A stretch of DNA of 64,000 bases from Fictibacillus gelatini DSM 15865 (GCF_000430745.1 NZ_AUMP01000003.1:33503-97502); one strand, 5' to 3'. Positions 1 to 7,731 are shown, counted from the stretch's first letter. Translations and numbers: made by a program. Notes: generated from the letters alone by a model not told the origin.

Positions 1-62
1 TTTTGATTCAGCTTTCACCTTTATTCTTAAGGGTATTAAAAGAGATCGGAAATGCAATTTAA
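1..62 (+). CDS. 3' end of small membrane protein gene (second copy, partial)
   Basis: The first 62 bases encode the last 19 residues and stop codon of the same protein that is complete at 39785-40252 (ending ...RVLKEIGNAI). The DNA is identical to 40191-40252. The gene runs in from outside the window, so this is the right end of another phage copy, or of the circular form of the same phage, lying next to the integrase end. Confidence 0.85.
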   Translation, partial: LIQLSPLFLRVLKEIGNAI

Positions 63-95
63 AAAAATAAGTGTTCTATTAACAATACAGGACAT
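1..95. repeat. 95-bp direct repeat, left copy (phage right end plus half of attP)
   Basis: Bases 1-95 are identical to 40191-40285 and the first mismatch is C96 against T40286. The repeat reaches the very first base of the window, so its true length is unknown. It is too long to be a serine-integrase core and contains phage coding sequence, so it reflects duplication of the phage end. Confidence 0.95.
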
Positions 96-116
96 CTAGT
101 CATGTTAATAGAACAC
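71..116. other. attP: phage attachment site attP (intact)
   Basis: Two perfect 14-base inverted arms, GTGTTCTATTAACA at 71-84 and its reverse complement at 103-116, flank an 18-base centre. The 46-bp symmetric layout beside the integrase gene fits an attP of a large serine recombinase. The central dinucleotide is CA at 93-94. The right-hand junction (40261-40306) keeps the left arm but continues as comGA. An uninterrupted attP at the left border is not expected for a single integrated prophage. Confidence 0.85.
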
Positions 117-123
117 TATCCAA

Positions 124-1554
124 TCAATGGAATTTAACCTCAATTGAAACAGATTCTGGTTTTTTCTCTGTAGACACTTTATCAACCACTATTTCTTTGA
201 CGGTCATCTGAACAAATTGTTTTTTCTCCGGCAAAGACATGTTATCCCAGTTTTCTTTCATATCCATCAGTAATTCTGATATATTTATATTGTGGGTTGT
301 TTTACTTTCGTCTAATGCTTCTAATTCACTCAGGAGCATTTTTTCTTTTTCATTCTCTTCCTTCATCCTACTTTTAAAATCCTCATCCGTAATCATTTCA
401 TTTACCCAAGCATATTGCCACTTTGATTTACGATTTTCTATTTCTTTTAGTTCTTTTTGTATGCTCGCTATTTTTTTCTTGTTGGCGCTTTTATTTTCTT
501 CTTCTGTGAGCGCTTCATCCAATACCTCAAAGTTATCCCATTGATCAAAAAACGCCTTAAATTGAGGCTCTAAAAAGTTCTGGGCGATGCTTGGCAAATC
601 ACATAAACCAAGTTTTCGATTCGCACAGTGATATCGATAAGTTTCTTTCCCTCTTGCAATACCATAGCTCCCATTAAGGGGGCGACCACAACGTTTGCAT
701 TTTACGACACCTGAAAAAATATATGGACTGTTAGCCCGGCGCGGGTGAGCGTGATGTCTTTTTTCTCTTATTAACTGAACTTGATCATATATATTTTTAT
801 CTATGATTTTAGGAATTACATTCTCATTTTCAAAGTATCTTTCTTTATTAACTCGGTAGTTATGCCGTTGGGTTCCAATATAAACAGGATTACTTAAAAT
901 GTAACGCAATGATTCGGCAGTAAATGGCTTGCCGGATTTATGTCTTAGACCACGTTTGTTTAGTGTTAATGCCATTTTACTGATCCCAATACCACTCAGG
1001 TATAAATTATAGATTTCGCGAACGATAGCAGCCTCTGATTCATTAATTACTAAGTAATCCCCATCCCGATCATAACCAAGGGGAGGTATGGCCACGACCC
1101 ATTTACCTTCCCTTGCCTTTTGCTCCATACCAAAACTAACACGTTCGCCCAAGTTTTCCCTTTCCCATTGAGCCAATGCAGCTACAAGAGTGATGAATAA
1201 TCTGCCGGTCGCCGTTGTGGTATCGTATACTTCGGTTGCAGACTTGAATTTGACATCATGTTTTTCAAACAAATTAATTAATTCGTGTAAATCAAGGACA
1301 GAGCGGGTAAGCCTGTCCAGTTTGTAAACCAAAACACAATCGAATGCTTTTTCTTGAACACCTTTCAACATCCGTTTTAATTCTGGTCTTCCTGTGATAT
1401 CTTTTGCGCTAATCCCCTCATCTACATAAAAATGTACAAGGTCCCATCCTTGAGAAACCGCATAGGCCTCAAGTCTCCTTTTTTGCGCTTGTATGGAGTA
1501 TCCTTCTTCCGCTTGTTCATGAGTTGACACACGGATATATGCTACTACTTTCAT
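124..1554 (-). CDS. int: large serine recombinase (phage integrase)
   Basis: This 476-residue site-specific recombinase would integrate and excise the phage by cutting attP and attB. The N-terminal resolvase domain (about 1-150) has the catalytic Ser10 in YIRVSTHEQ and the YKLDRLTRS motif. A recombinase domain (about 165-265), a zinc ribbon with C-x2-C (KCKRCGR, about 281-320) and a long C-terminal coiled coil (about 345-440) follow, the architecture of the A118/TP901-1/phiC31 class. It is read away from the phage body and its 3' end abuts attP. Length is typical and no key residue is missing. Confidence 0.95.
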   Translation of the reverse strand: MKVVAYIRVSTHEQAEEGYSIQAQKRRLEAYAVSQGWDLVHFYVDEGISAKDITGRPELKRMLKGVQEKAFDCVLVYKLDRLTRSVLDLHELINLFEKHDVKFKSATEVYDTTTATGRLFITLVAALAQWERENLGERVSFGMEQKAREGKWVVAIPPLGYDRDGDYLVINESEAAIVREIYNLYLSGIGISKMALTLNKRGLRHKSGKPFTAESLRYILSNPVYIGTQRHNYRVNKERYFENENVIPKIIDKNIYDQVQLIREKRHHAHPRRANSPYIFSGVVKCKRCGRPLNGSYGIARGKETYRYHCANRKLGLCDLPSIAQNFLEPQFKAFFDQWDNFEVLDEALTEEENKSANKKKIASIQKELKEIENRKSKWQYAWVNEMITDEDFKSRMKEENEKEKMLLSELEALDESKTTHNINISELLMDMKENWDNMSLPEKKQFVQMTVKEIVVDKVSTEKKPESVSIEVKFH

Positions 1555-1626
1555 TTATCTCACCTTTAAAAAATAATTTAAATAAAAATCGCTTGAAAAC
1601 AACAGTATTAATTTAATTTACTTTTG

Positions 1627-2628
1627 TTAACTTGGTTCAAACATCACCTGAATAACTTTACCGATGATGCGAGCTTTTTCATTATTTATTAAAATAGGTT
1701 CATAGTTTGGATTGTCTGGGTACAAGATAACCTGACCTGTAGGAGTTTTCTTTACTCTTTTCAAAGTTGCCTCGTCGCCATTTACATTCACAACGGCGAT
1801 TTCTCCATTTTCAACATCAGGTTGAATTTTAACAACAACACGATCCCCGTCATAAATACGGCTTCCGATCATTGAATCGCCTTTAACCCTCAAAATAAAG
1901 ACCTGACCTTCCTTCAAATTCCATAAGTTAGGTATTTCCGTCCATTCTTCAATATGTTCATTAGCAAGTATCGGTTGGCCGGCTGCGATATAACCTAACA
2001 CCGGTAAACGAATAGTTTTGAATTGTTCTTCTTTTCCTATATCGGTTTTCAACATTTTTATATTTTCGTTAATGTACTTGTCTAATGAATTTATTAAAAA
2101 TAATTTAAACCTTAAGTTATTATCTTTAAACAGACTTTCTTCCATAGTTTTTATGTCAAAATAAGTATTTGGGTCACGGAGTATTTCTGTTACATCACTG
2201 ACGGTTGCTTCAAAAATAATTTCATTTATCAAATTATCCGGTTTTTTTTCAATAAGGTTATTTAACTCAGTTAAAAACTCAAACAAAGTCATAATTACAT
2301 TTGTAAGCATAGAATTGATAAATGTTTGATTAAAGTCGATCTTGTCTAAATATATACTTGATTCAAGTCTTTCGCGTAAATCTTTTGGGAGTCCATCCAT
2401 AATATCGGTTACGGATAAATGCGGGTCATCGATACGACCTGTTAAATAGTCGGTGGTTACATTATACAAATCTGCTAAAATTTTTAATGTTTTTATATCT
2501 GGTTCAGTACCTCCTTTTTCATATCTGCTAAGAGTTTTGTTATTAATGTTAGTTATGTTTGAAACATCCATTTGGCTTAACTTTTTGTTTTCTCTTGCTT
2601 TCTTTAAACGCTCTCCTAATAAAGACAT
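1627..2628 (-). CDS. CI/LexA-like phage repressor with S24 peptidase domain
   Basis: Lysogeny repressor of 333 residues. An XRE-type helix-turn-helix lies at about 8-62 (LSQMDVSNITNINNKTLSRYEKG). The C-terminal S24 peptidase domain has the nucleophile in VKGDSMIGS, the lysine in DEATLKRV, and an Ala-Gly self-cleavage candidate in YIAAGQP. RecA-stimulated cleavage would link induction to DNA damage. The middle (about 75-205) matches no domain I recognise. It is divergent from the cro-like gene, and the intergenic DNA holds repeated TCTCA-N5-TGAGA dyads that are its likely operators. Confidence 0.92.
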   Translation of the reverse strand: MSLLGERLKKARENKKLSQMDVSNITNINNKTLSRYEKGGTEPDIKTLKILADLYNVTTDYLTGRIDDPHLSVTDIMDGLPKDLRERLESSIYLDKIDFNQTFINSMLTNVIMTLFEFLTELNNLIEKKPDNLINEIIFEATVSDVTEILRDPNTYFDIKTMEESLFKDNNLRFKLFLINSLDKYINENIKMLKTDIGKEEQFKTIRLPVLGYIAAGQPILANEHIEEWTEIPNLWNLKEGQVFILRVKGDSMIGSRIYDGDRVVVKIQPDVENGEIAVVNVNGDEATLKRVKKTPTGQVILYPDNPNYEPILINNEKARIIGKVIQVMFEPS

Positions 2629-2666
2629 TTATTTTCCTCCTCATTCATAAATAATGATACCATTAA

Positions 2667-2765
2667 TCTCATATTTTTAGAAAAAAATCTTCAAAACGAA
2701 GAAAAAAGTATTGACATCTCAGAAAATGAGAAGTATATTTAAGACATAAATCTCAAATACCAAGA
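2667..2765. promoter_or_regulatory. repressor operators O1-O3 in the cI/cro intergenic region
   Basis: Three 15-base sites share the form TCTCA-N5-TGAGA: 2667-2681 (right half TTAGA), 2717-2731 (perfect) and 2751-2765 (right half CAAGA). The perfect one sits exactly between the -35 and -10 of the rightward early promoter, so bound repressor would block RNA polymerase. Assignment to the CI-like or Cro-like protein is inferred from position. Confidence 0.75.
2711..2739 (+). promoter_or_regulatory. rightward early promoter (PR-like)
   Basis: TTGACA at 2711-2716, a 17-base spacer and TATATT at 2734-2739 form a near-consensus SigA promoter. The spacer is filled by the perfect operator dyad. It reads into the cro-like gene and the early region. 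Confidence 0.85.
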
Positions 2766-2782
2766 AAAGAGAGGTGAAAAAG

Positions 2783-2992
2783 ATGACCGTTAATGAAAAA
2801 ATTCGAGATTATATTCAAGATCAAGGAATTAAGTTTAAGTTCGTTGCCAATAAAGCGGGTATCCCTGAAAAAAAGTTTTATCGATTGATAAACGGCCAAA
2901 CAATAATGTCTGTTGATGAATTCGAACTAATTTGCAAAAAAGGGTTATCTGTAGAACCATCATTTTTTTTAAATAGAAATCTCAAAAAATGA
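2783..2992 (+). CDS. Cro-like small HTH regulator
   Basis: A 69-residue protein, all helical in appearance, with a plausible helix-turn-helix (FKFVANKAGIPEKKFYRLINGQ). It is the first rightward gene opposite the repressor, the usual place of cro. ATG 2783 is chosen because AGAGAGG lies 8 bases upstream; an in-frame GTG at 2774 overlaps that ribosome site. Its stop codon lies within an operator dyad (2980-2994). Confidence 0.75.
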   Translation: MTVNEKIRDYIQDQGIKFKFVANKAGIPEKKFYRLINGQTIMSVDEFELICKKGLSVEPSFFLNRNLKK

Positions 2993-3024
2993 GACTTGGG
3001 TTATGGTGATCTCAACAGAAGAGA
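2980..3024. promoter_or_regulatory. operators O4 and O5 downstream of cro
   Basis: Two more copies of the 15-base dyad: 2980-2994 (TCTCA-AAAAA-TGAGA, perfect) and 3010-3024 (right half AGAGA). They overlap the end of the cro-like gene and precede the antirepressor gene, so the repressor may also control or roadblock transcription there. Confidence 0.65.
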
Positions 3025-3109
3025 ATAGGGTGAACAAATTAGTTTTTTGCCAATTGACATTATAAATTCAACCCAAATCAAAAAAATCCTTTTAGGAGGA
3101 ATCGAATTA

Positions 3110-3871
3110 ATGAACGAACTACAAAAAGTTTTCAATTACGGGAGTGCCCAAGTCAGGACTGTAATTAAAAATAACGAACCGTGGTTTGTCGCAAAAGATG
3201 TTACTGAAGTTCTCGAAATCAAAAATAGTCGTGATGCATTATCTCGGTTAGATATTGATGAAAAGGATGTCGCTTTAACCGACACCCCTGGCGGAAAGCA
3301 AGAAATGACTATTATTAATGAATCTGGTCTTTACTCCTTAATTTTAGGAAGTCGAAAGCCGGAGGCAAAACAATTTAAACGATGGATTACACACGAAGTA
3401 ATCCCTTCCATAAGGAAACATGGAGCTTACATGACACCAGAAACGATTGAAAAGGCGTTGCTTAACCCTGATGTGCTTATTGATCTTGCCACTCGTTTAA
3501 AAGATGAACAACAAAAGCGTGCAGCTGCTGAAAAAACCATTGAAGAACAAAAACCATTAGTAATGTTCGCTGAAACATGTATGGCTTCAAGTGATTCAAT
3601 ACTTGTCAGAGAGTTAGCGAAACTTGCTTCTGATGAAGGAATTAAAATCGGAGAAAAGCGGCTTTATAAAAAATTAAGAGAATGGGGATTTATCTTAAAA
3701 GATCGTACTGAACCAACACAGCGAGGTATTGAAGCCGGATATTTTGAAGTGATTCAAAGAGCGTTCCAAACGCCTTACGGCTCGAAAATAAACCGAACAA
3801 CAAAAGTTACCCCCAAAGGTCAAGTATACATCATTGAGCGATTAAAAAAGGAAGGAAAGGAAGCGAGTTAA
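3110..3871 (+). CDS. phage antirepressor (BRO-N and KilAC domains)
   Basis: A 253-residue regulator expected to oppose the repressor. The N-terminal BRO domain (about 5-105) reads VRTVIKNNEPWFVAKDVTEVL ... GSRKPEAKQFKRWITHEVIPSIRKHG, typical of Ant proteins. The C-terminal KilAC region (about 130-245) follows. ATG 3110 is chosen for its AGGAGG ribosome site; the open frame begins earlier at 3047 without one. It is the second rightward gene after cro. Confidence 0.9.
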   Translation: MNELQKVFNYGSAQVRTVIKNNEPWFVAKDVTEVLEIKNSRDALSRLDIDEKDVALTDTPGGKQEMTIINESGLYSLILGSRKPEAKQFKRWITHEVIPSIRKHGAYMTPETIEKALLNPDVLIDLATRLKDEQQKRAAAEKTIEEQKPLVMFAETCMASSDSILVRELAKLASDEGIKIGEKRLYKKLREWGFILKDRTEPTQRGIEAGYFEVIQRAFQTPYGSKINRTTKVTPKGQVYIIERLKKEGKEAS

Positions 3872-3991
3872 ATGGCGAAAAACCAACCATCACCAGAAGT
3901 CATGAAGCAAGTTTACAAATTCTTGCTTGCAACTGTTATCCCAAGACGGATTGAAAAGTTGCGACAAGCTGAAATCCAAAAGGAGGCATAG
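3872..3991 (+). CDS. small phage protein of unknown function
   Basis: A 39-residue basic protein (MAKNQPSPEVMKQVYKFLLA...) starting directly after the antirepressor stop, with a purine-rich ribosome site inside the preceding gene. Its end supplies the AGGAGG of the next gene. Family not recognised. Confidence 0.6.
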   Translation: MAKNQPSPEVMKQVYKFLLATVIPRRIEKLRQAEIQKEA

Positions 3992-3994
3992 ATC

Positions 3995-4219
3995 ATGCAA
4001 GAGTGGCAATGGGGAATCTTGTTCAGGGAAATTGAAGGGTACATCGAACAAGCGAAAAAAATGGAGAACTTTTATCAAAATGACAATCCAATTGATGATT
4101 ATTCACGTGGCTTCAACAGGGCAGTTATACGGTGTAGTCAATCCGAAGCCAGAACGTTTCAAATGCTCCTTGACACAGTAAAACAATTTAGGGAAGGGGA
4201 AAAGCAGAATGCCGTATGA
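3995..4219 (+). CDS. hypothetical early phage protein
   Basis: A 74-residue protein with AAGGAGG 8 bases before ATG 3995. It contains YSRGFNRAVIRCSQSEARTF and a charged C-terminus. It overlaps the next gene by 11 bases, as usual in this tightly packed early operon. No recognised domain. Confidence 0.7.
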   Translation: MQEWQWGILFREIEGYIEQAKKMENFYQNDNPIDDYSRGFNRAVIRCSQSEARTFQMLLDTVKQFREGEKQNAV

Positions 4220-4397
4220 TTCCTGGTATCTTCCATTCGAGCCGAAGGAGATCGGCGAATGTTCAATCTGCGGAGAAATGATTTATGACGGAGAAGAATG
4301 CGACTTGATCCAAATTGTTTGCAAGCAATGTCTTGAGCAACCATTTTACGAAGAAGAATTTATCACAGAGGAGGATGAAGAAATTGAAATTGTATGA
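4209..4397 (+). CDS. small zinc-ribbon protein
   Basis: A 62-residue acidic protein with two CxxC knuckles (CSICGE and CKQCLE) that should bind one zinc ion. The C-terminus is a run of acidic residues. It overlaps genes on both sides. Role unknown; small zinc ribbons in phage early operons are common. Confidence 0.72.
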   Translation: MPYDSWYLPFEPKEIGECSICGEMIYDGEECDLIQIVCKQCLEQPFYEEEFITEEDEEIEIV

Positions 4398-4860
4398 ACT
4401 TGCGCATAATTACATGCAAATCCAAAACATGATTGAAGAAGGGGAAACAGAAAGCCTGCGAGATACTCTCGAATCCATTGAGGATGCCATTGAGGATAAG
4501 GCCGAGAACATTGCCAAAATGGTGCAATCCTTCAATGTCGAATGCGAAGCCATCAAAGCTGAAGAAAAGCGCCTAGCAGACCGCAGGAAAGCGTTAGAAA
4601 CGAAGGTTAATGGATTGAAGCAATACTTACAGGAGCAATTAGAGTTGGCAGGGCTAAACAAAATCAAACGGCCGACCATTACAATATCAATTCAGAAGAA
4701 CCCGCCGAGTGTTTCTATACCTGATGAATCGAAAGTTCCTTCTCAATATTTAATTATGCAACCAAAAATTAATAAGAAACTTATTCTTGAGCATTTAAAA
4801 AACGGTCATGAGTACGAATGGGCAAGTATTCATCAAGGCAAGTCACTAAGGATTAAATAA
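4375..4860 (+). CDS. siphovirus Gp157-family protein
   Basis: A 161-residue protein with a coiled-coil first half (about 10-95) and a conserved tail (RPTITISIQKNPPSVSIPDESKVP...), the hallmark of the Gp157 family known from Streptococcus phage Sfi. It often sits just upstream of single-strand annealing proteins, as here. ATG 4375 follows GAGGAGG directly; the open frame extends upstream to 4315 but overlaps the previous gene without a ribosome site. Confidence 0.85.
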   Translation: MKKLKLYELAHNYMQIQNMIEEGETESLRDTLESIEDAIEDKAENIAKMVQSFNVECEAIKAEEKRLADRRKALETKVNGLKQYLQEQLELAGLNKIKRPTITISIQKNPPSVSIPDESKVPSQYLIMQPKINKKLILEHLKNGHEYEWASIHQGKSLRIK

Positions 4861-4867
4861 GGAGGAA

Positions 4868-5398
4868 ATGATGGCAGGGAAACCAATAGACATTTCAGGT
4901 CGAAGATACAACAGGCTTACTGTAATTAAAATTCATAGTAGACATCCAGAAAGAGGCGTTCGATGGCTTTGCAGATGTGACTGTGGAAACGAGACTACAG
5001 CATGGGGATGGGAAATAAAAAAAGGCAAGAAAAAGAGTTGTGGTTGTTATGGTAAAGAGGTAAGAAAGTCTCAAAAATATAATTTGAAGCACGGCATGAG
5101 GAAAACGAGGTTTTATGAAATTTGGGCAGCAATGAAACGTAGGTGTACAGCAGTAAACAACCCACTTTACAAAAAATATTACATCGATAAAGGAATTATG
5201 TTCTCCCCTGAATGGTCAAAATTTGAAAACTTCAAAAATGACATGTATGAGGATTACTTAAATCATGTAAAGGAATACGGGGAAGAAGACACAACGTTAG
5301 ACCGAATTGATGGAGACAAAGGCTATTTTAAAGCGAATTGCAGATGGGCAACACGTCAAGAACAAAGTCAAAATCGAAAATTCACAAAGGAGGCTTAA
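4868..5398 (+). CDS. AP2/HNH-type phage DNA-binding protein (homing-endonuclease-like)
   Basis: A 176-residue basic protein. The first part (RRYNRLTVIK ... CRCDCGN ... SCGC) is a zinc-binding segment; the second part (KHGMRKTRFYEIWAAMKRRC ... LDRIDGDKGYFKANCRWAT) matches the common phage family related to AP2 and HNH homing endonucleases. It interrupts the run from Gp157 to ERF and may be a selfish insert. The nuclease residues of a classic HNH are not evident, so cutting activity is uncertain. Confidence 0.7.
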   Translation: MMAGKPIDISGRRYNRLTVIKIHSRHPERGVRWLCRCDCGNETTAWGWEIKKGKKKSCGCYGKEVRKSQKYNLKHGMRKTRFYEIWAAMKRRCTAVNNPLYKKYYIDKGIMFSPEWSKFENFKNDMYEDYLNHVKEYGEEDTTLDRIDGDKGYFKANCRWATRQEQSQNRKFTKEA

Positions 5399-5400
5399 CG

Positions 5401-5508
5401 ATGGAACCGCAGTTTATCGACGGTAAATGGTTCATTGTCAGTGAAGAAGGGGATTACATCCCGGCTGTAACAACCAATGAGCCTGACTGCCTTTACGGCG
5501 CATATTGA
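5401..5508 (+). CDS. small acidic phage protein of unknown function
   Basis: A 35-residue protein (MEPQFIDGKWFIVSEEGDYI...) with AAAGGAGG 7 bases before ATG 5401. Its stop overlaps the ribosome site of the ERF gene. Family not recognised. Confidence 0.65.
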   Translation: MEPQFIDGKWFIVSEEGDYIPAVTTNEPDCLYGAY

Positions 5509-5521
5509 AAGGAGTTTGATT

Positions 5522-6151
5522 ATGAAAACAAGTGAATCAATTGCGAATATAGCAAAAGCGTTAGCGGCATTTCAAAAGGATGTTAAACAACCCGAAAAGG
5601 ATGGTAATAATCCTCACTTCAAATCTAAATATGTAACTCTTGATGGTACGGTAAAAGCCATTCACGATTGCGCTCCTAAACACGGGTTGTCCTATACCCA
5701 AATGCCAGTAACAACAGATTACGGTGTAGGAGTTACGACCCTAATCATGCATGAAAGCGGCGAGTTCATCCAGATGGACCCTTTCGTTCTACCAATGGAT
5801 AAGAAAACAGCGCAAGGTGCAGGGTCAGCCACTACTTACGCAAGAAGATACTCGTTATCAGCTGCATTTGGAATTGTGAGTGATTTAGATGACGACGGAA
5901 ACGAAGCAACAGAAAACGCAAAATCGAATCAAAATAACGATTCTAACAACAATCCTGCAACCGATAAACAAATACGGTTCATTGAAAAATTAATCAAAGA
6001 TGTTGCTAAGGCTTGTAATATTACCGAAGCCCAATCCGTTGCAACTCTTAAACAAAGAATGCAATTAGGCAAAGACATCAATCAATACACTGTTTCAGAA
6101 GCGAAGAAAGCGATTGAAATTCTTCAAAATGCGAAGAAAGAATCTGCGTGA
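5522..6151 (+). CDS. erf: ERF-family single-strand annealing recombinase
   Basis: A 209-residue recombination protein that anneals complementary single strands during phage recombination and genome circularisation. The ERF domain (about 1-125) includes ANIAKALAAFQKDV, NPHFKSKYVTLDG and GSATTYARRYSLSAAFGI. A low-complexity Asn/Ser linker (SNQNNDSNNN) and a helical C-terminus follow. ATG 5522 has AAAGGAG upstream; an earlier in-frame ATG at 5477 lacks one. The SSB at 13344 is its likely partner. Confidence 0.92.
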   Translation: MKTSESIANIAKALAAFQKDVKQPEKDGNNPHFKSKYVTLDGTVKAIHDCAPKHGLSYTQMPVTTDYGVGVTTLIMHESGEFIQMDPFVLPMDKKTAQGAGSATTYARRYSLSAAFGIVSDLDDDGNEATENAKSNQNNDSNNNPATDKQIRFIEKLIKDVAKACNITEAQSVATLKQRMQLGKDINQYTVSEAKKAIEILQNAKKESA

Positions 6152-6230
6152 TCGGAAGAACAGAGGGGCAAAAGGTTGGTCGCCGCGTCCCTCTTTCCTC
6201 CATACATCCTTAATAAAAGGTGGGTATACC

Positions 6231-6503
6231 ATGAGTTTAAAGCAAAATTACATCAGTGACAAGGAGTTAAAGGGAATTGAATGTCATTTTCTTGCTCTCA
6301 AACAACAATTAGGTGATCTCGCCGATGAAAATCAATTGAACATGGTTTTCCGGCTGATTCGATCATTGAAAGCGTACCAAGGGGAAATTGAGCGATTGAC
6401 TACATTGAACCGGCATTATTTTTTCAAACTCTACAAGAACCTGGAAGCAGGCATGATTGATAACAAATACATTTTGGAAGGAGAAAAGACTGATGCCAAC
6501 TAA
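6231..6503 (+). CDS. hypothetical early phage protein
   Basis: A 90-residue, mostly helical protein. ATG 6231 has AAAAGGTGGG upstream and fits the ERF-downstream gap of about 80 bases, in which I see nothing clear. Overlaps the next gene by 11 bases. No recognised domain. Confidence 0.7.
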   Translation: MSLKQNYISDKELKGIECHFLALKQQLGDLADENQLNMVFRLIRSLKAYQGEIERLTTLNRHYFFKLYKNLEAGMIDNKYILEGEKTDAN

Positions 6504-6951
6504 AAACGTTATATCAATCGAAGACACATTGAAAATCGGTGGGTATTATCGTCACTTTAAAGGCGGGCTATACAAAGTCTTAAACATTATCTTAGATGTC
6601 ACGAATGATGCACATAAAAAGTTAGTCGTTTACCAAAACGAGGATGGTTATATTTTCGCTCGTGAAATTTATAACTTTACCGGATTCGTTTTTAAAGATG
6701 GTGAATGGATAAAGCGCTTTAAGTTGGAAGGGGATGTGGAGGGAACGCTAATGTCTAATGAACATTGCCCGAATTGCAAAAGTGATGAATTAATCACTAC
6801 TAGCATTAACTTTGTTACACGCTGTTGTAATTGTGGTTGGAATAATGGTGGGGAAAACTTTGATGAATCGAAAAATAAAGCTGCTATGTTTAAACGAATT
6901 TTTGAAATGGCGTTCGATGAAAAGGATGAAGGAGGGGACGCTGATGACTGA
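6493..6951 (+). CDS. DUF1653 domain fused to a zinc ribbon
   Basis: A 152-residue protein. The N-terminal part (about 12-70) has the DUF1653 signature GGYYRHFKGGLYKVLNI and a VYQNEDG motif. A short linker leads to a C-terminal zinc ribbon (CPNCKSDE ... CCNCGWNN). DUF1653 proteins are usually only about 70 residues, so the ribbon is an addition. ATG 6493 follows GGAAGGAG. Function unknown. Confidence 0.72.
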   Translation: MPTKNVISIEDTLKIGGYYRHFKGGLYKVLNIILDVTNDAHKKLVVYQNEDGYIFAREIYNFTGFVFKDGEWIKRFKLEGDVEGTLMSNEHCPNCKSDELITTSINFVTRCCNCGWNNGGENFDESKNKAAMFKRIFEMAFDEKDEGGDADD

Positions 6952-7138
6952 TAGATTGCAAGAAGAACTAGACTTTGTAATCGGCTTAGCGAATGAAAGA
7001 GCGGCAACTTGCAAACAGTATCATAAGGTCTTTATGTTCTTTGCTGATAAAGATAATTGGAGAATTGAGAATGGTGTGCCATATATGGAAGATGGACCAA
7101 AAAAAGCCGTTGAATTGTTTTTCGGAGGTAACGAATGA
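6944..7138 (+). CDS. hypothetical early phage protein
   Basis: A 64-residue protein beginning MTDRLQEELDFV, overlapping its upstream neighbour by 8 bases with GGAGGGG as ribosome site. Ends in FFGGNE and overlaps the next start (ATGA-type coupling at 7135). No recognised domain. Confidence 0.65.
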   Translation: MTDRLQEELDFVIGLANERAATCKQYHKVFMFFADKDNWRIENGVPYMEDGPKKAVELFFGGNE

Positions 7139-7392
7139 CTTCTCTACAGTCTCAAATCCTCGCTCTCTTGCTTTTGCAGGAGGGTGAGGGCATTCACCTT
7201 AACCAACTGGCAGAAACGCTAAATACGCCCATTATGGACGTTAAACAAGCAATCTATCAACTTCAAGAAAAATATCCGATCTGCACACATCAAGGGCAAG
7301 TTTACATACCAAAAAGAAATTGGATCGGAATATTAGTATCAGCTTTTCTACTCGCAGCCCCATTACTGGCGGTGATATACACATGGCAATAA
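7135..7392 (+). CDS. small winged-helix-like protein with C-terminal membrane segment
   Basis: 85 residues. The first 55 look like a winged helix (ILALLLLQEGEGIHLNQLAETL ... VKQAIYQLQEKYPI) and the end is one transmembrane helix (WIGILVSAFLLAAPLLAVIY). A membrane-tethered regulator is possible, but this is inference from composition. Confidence 0.65.
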   Translation: MTSLQSQILALLLLQEGEGIHLNQLAETLNTPIMDVKQAIYQLQEKYPICTHQGQVYIPKRNWIGILVSAFLLAAPLLAVIYTWQ

Positions 7393-7594
7393 GGGTAAGC
7401 GATAAGTCAAAATACTCTCTTGTTAAGCGTTGCGAAGAACTGGAAGGGCGTGGATTCGTCTGCGTTCATCCGATTAAAGAGCGGACTGTAATAAAAAAGA
7501 TTATAAGTACCGTGAACGTATTGGTAACAAATACGATTTTGACGGATCGGAAACGTATACTACTTATTTCGTTCATATGGAGAGGGTTACATGA
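7383..7594 (+). pseudogene. small phage protein gene with a frameshift in an A run
   Basis: The frame from ATG 7383 encodes MAIRVSDKSKYSLVKRCEELEGRGFVCVHP..., a start seen in a common family of short phage proteins. At a run of six A (7493-7498) the reading should move to the frame encoding KDYKYRERIGNKYDFDGSET ... VHMERVT, which ends at 7594 with an ATGA overlap onto the next gene. One extra A would restore a 70-residue protein. Either a real mutation or a homopolymer sequencing error. Confidence 0.6.
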
Positions 7595-7731
7595 GTCTAT
7601 CAAAAGAGTTGGCGCGCATAAAAAGCGAGAATCGTAGATTGATAGAAGCGAACAGCCGGCTACTGCGGGAAAACGAACAATTACGCCGAGCGTTAGCCAT
7701 AAAACATCCACAAGGAGGACGTTTACCATGA
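7591..7731 (+). CDS. small coiled-coil phage protein
   Basis: A 46-residue basic protein (MSLSKELARIKSENRRLIEA...), a short leucine-rich coiled coil. It is ATGA-coupled on both sides (7591 and 7728), with GGAGAGGG before its start. Function unknown. Confidence 0.65.
   Translation: MSLSKELARIKSENRRLIEANSRLLRENEQLRRALAIKHPQGGRLP

Noticed and set aside
1-95. Reading the 95-bp repeat as the att core itself
   Set aside because: Serine integrase cores are a few bases. Most of the repeat is phage coding DNA, and the real crossover is predicted at the central CA of the inverted arms.
6812-7014. Several opposite-strand and alternative-frame open frames in the early region
   Set aside because: No ribosome sites, low-complexity translations, and they overlap coherent gene chains with coupled starts and stops.
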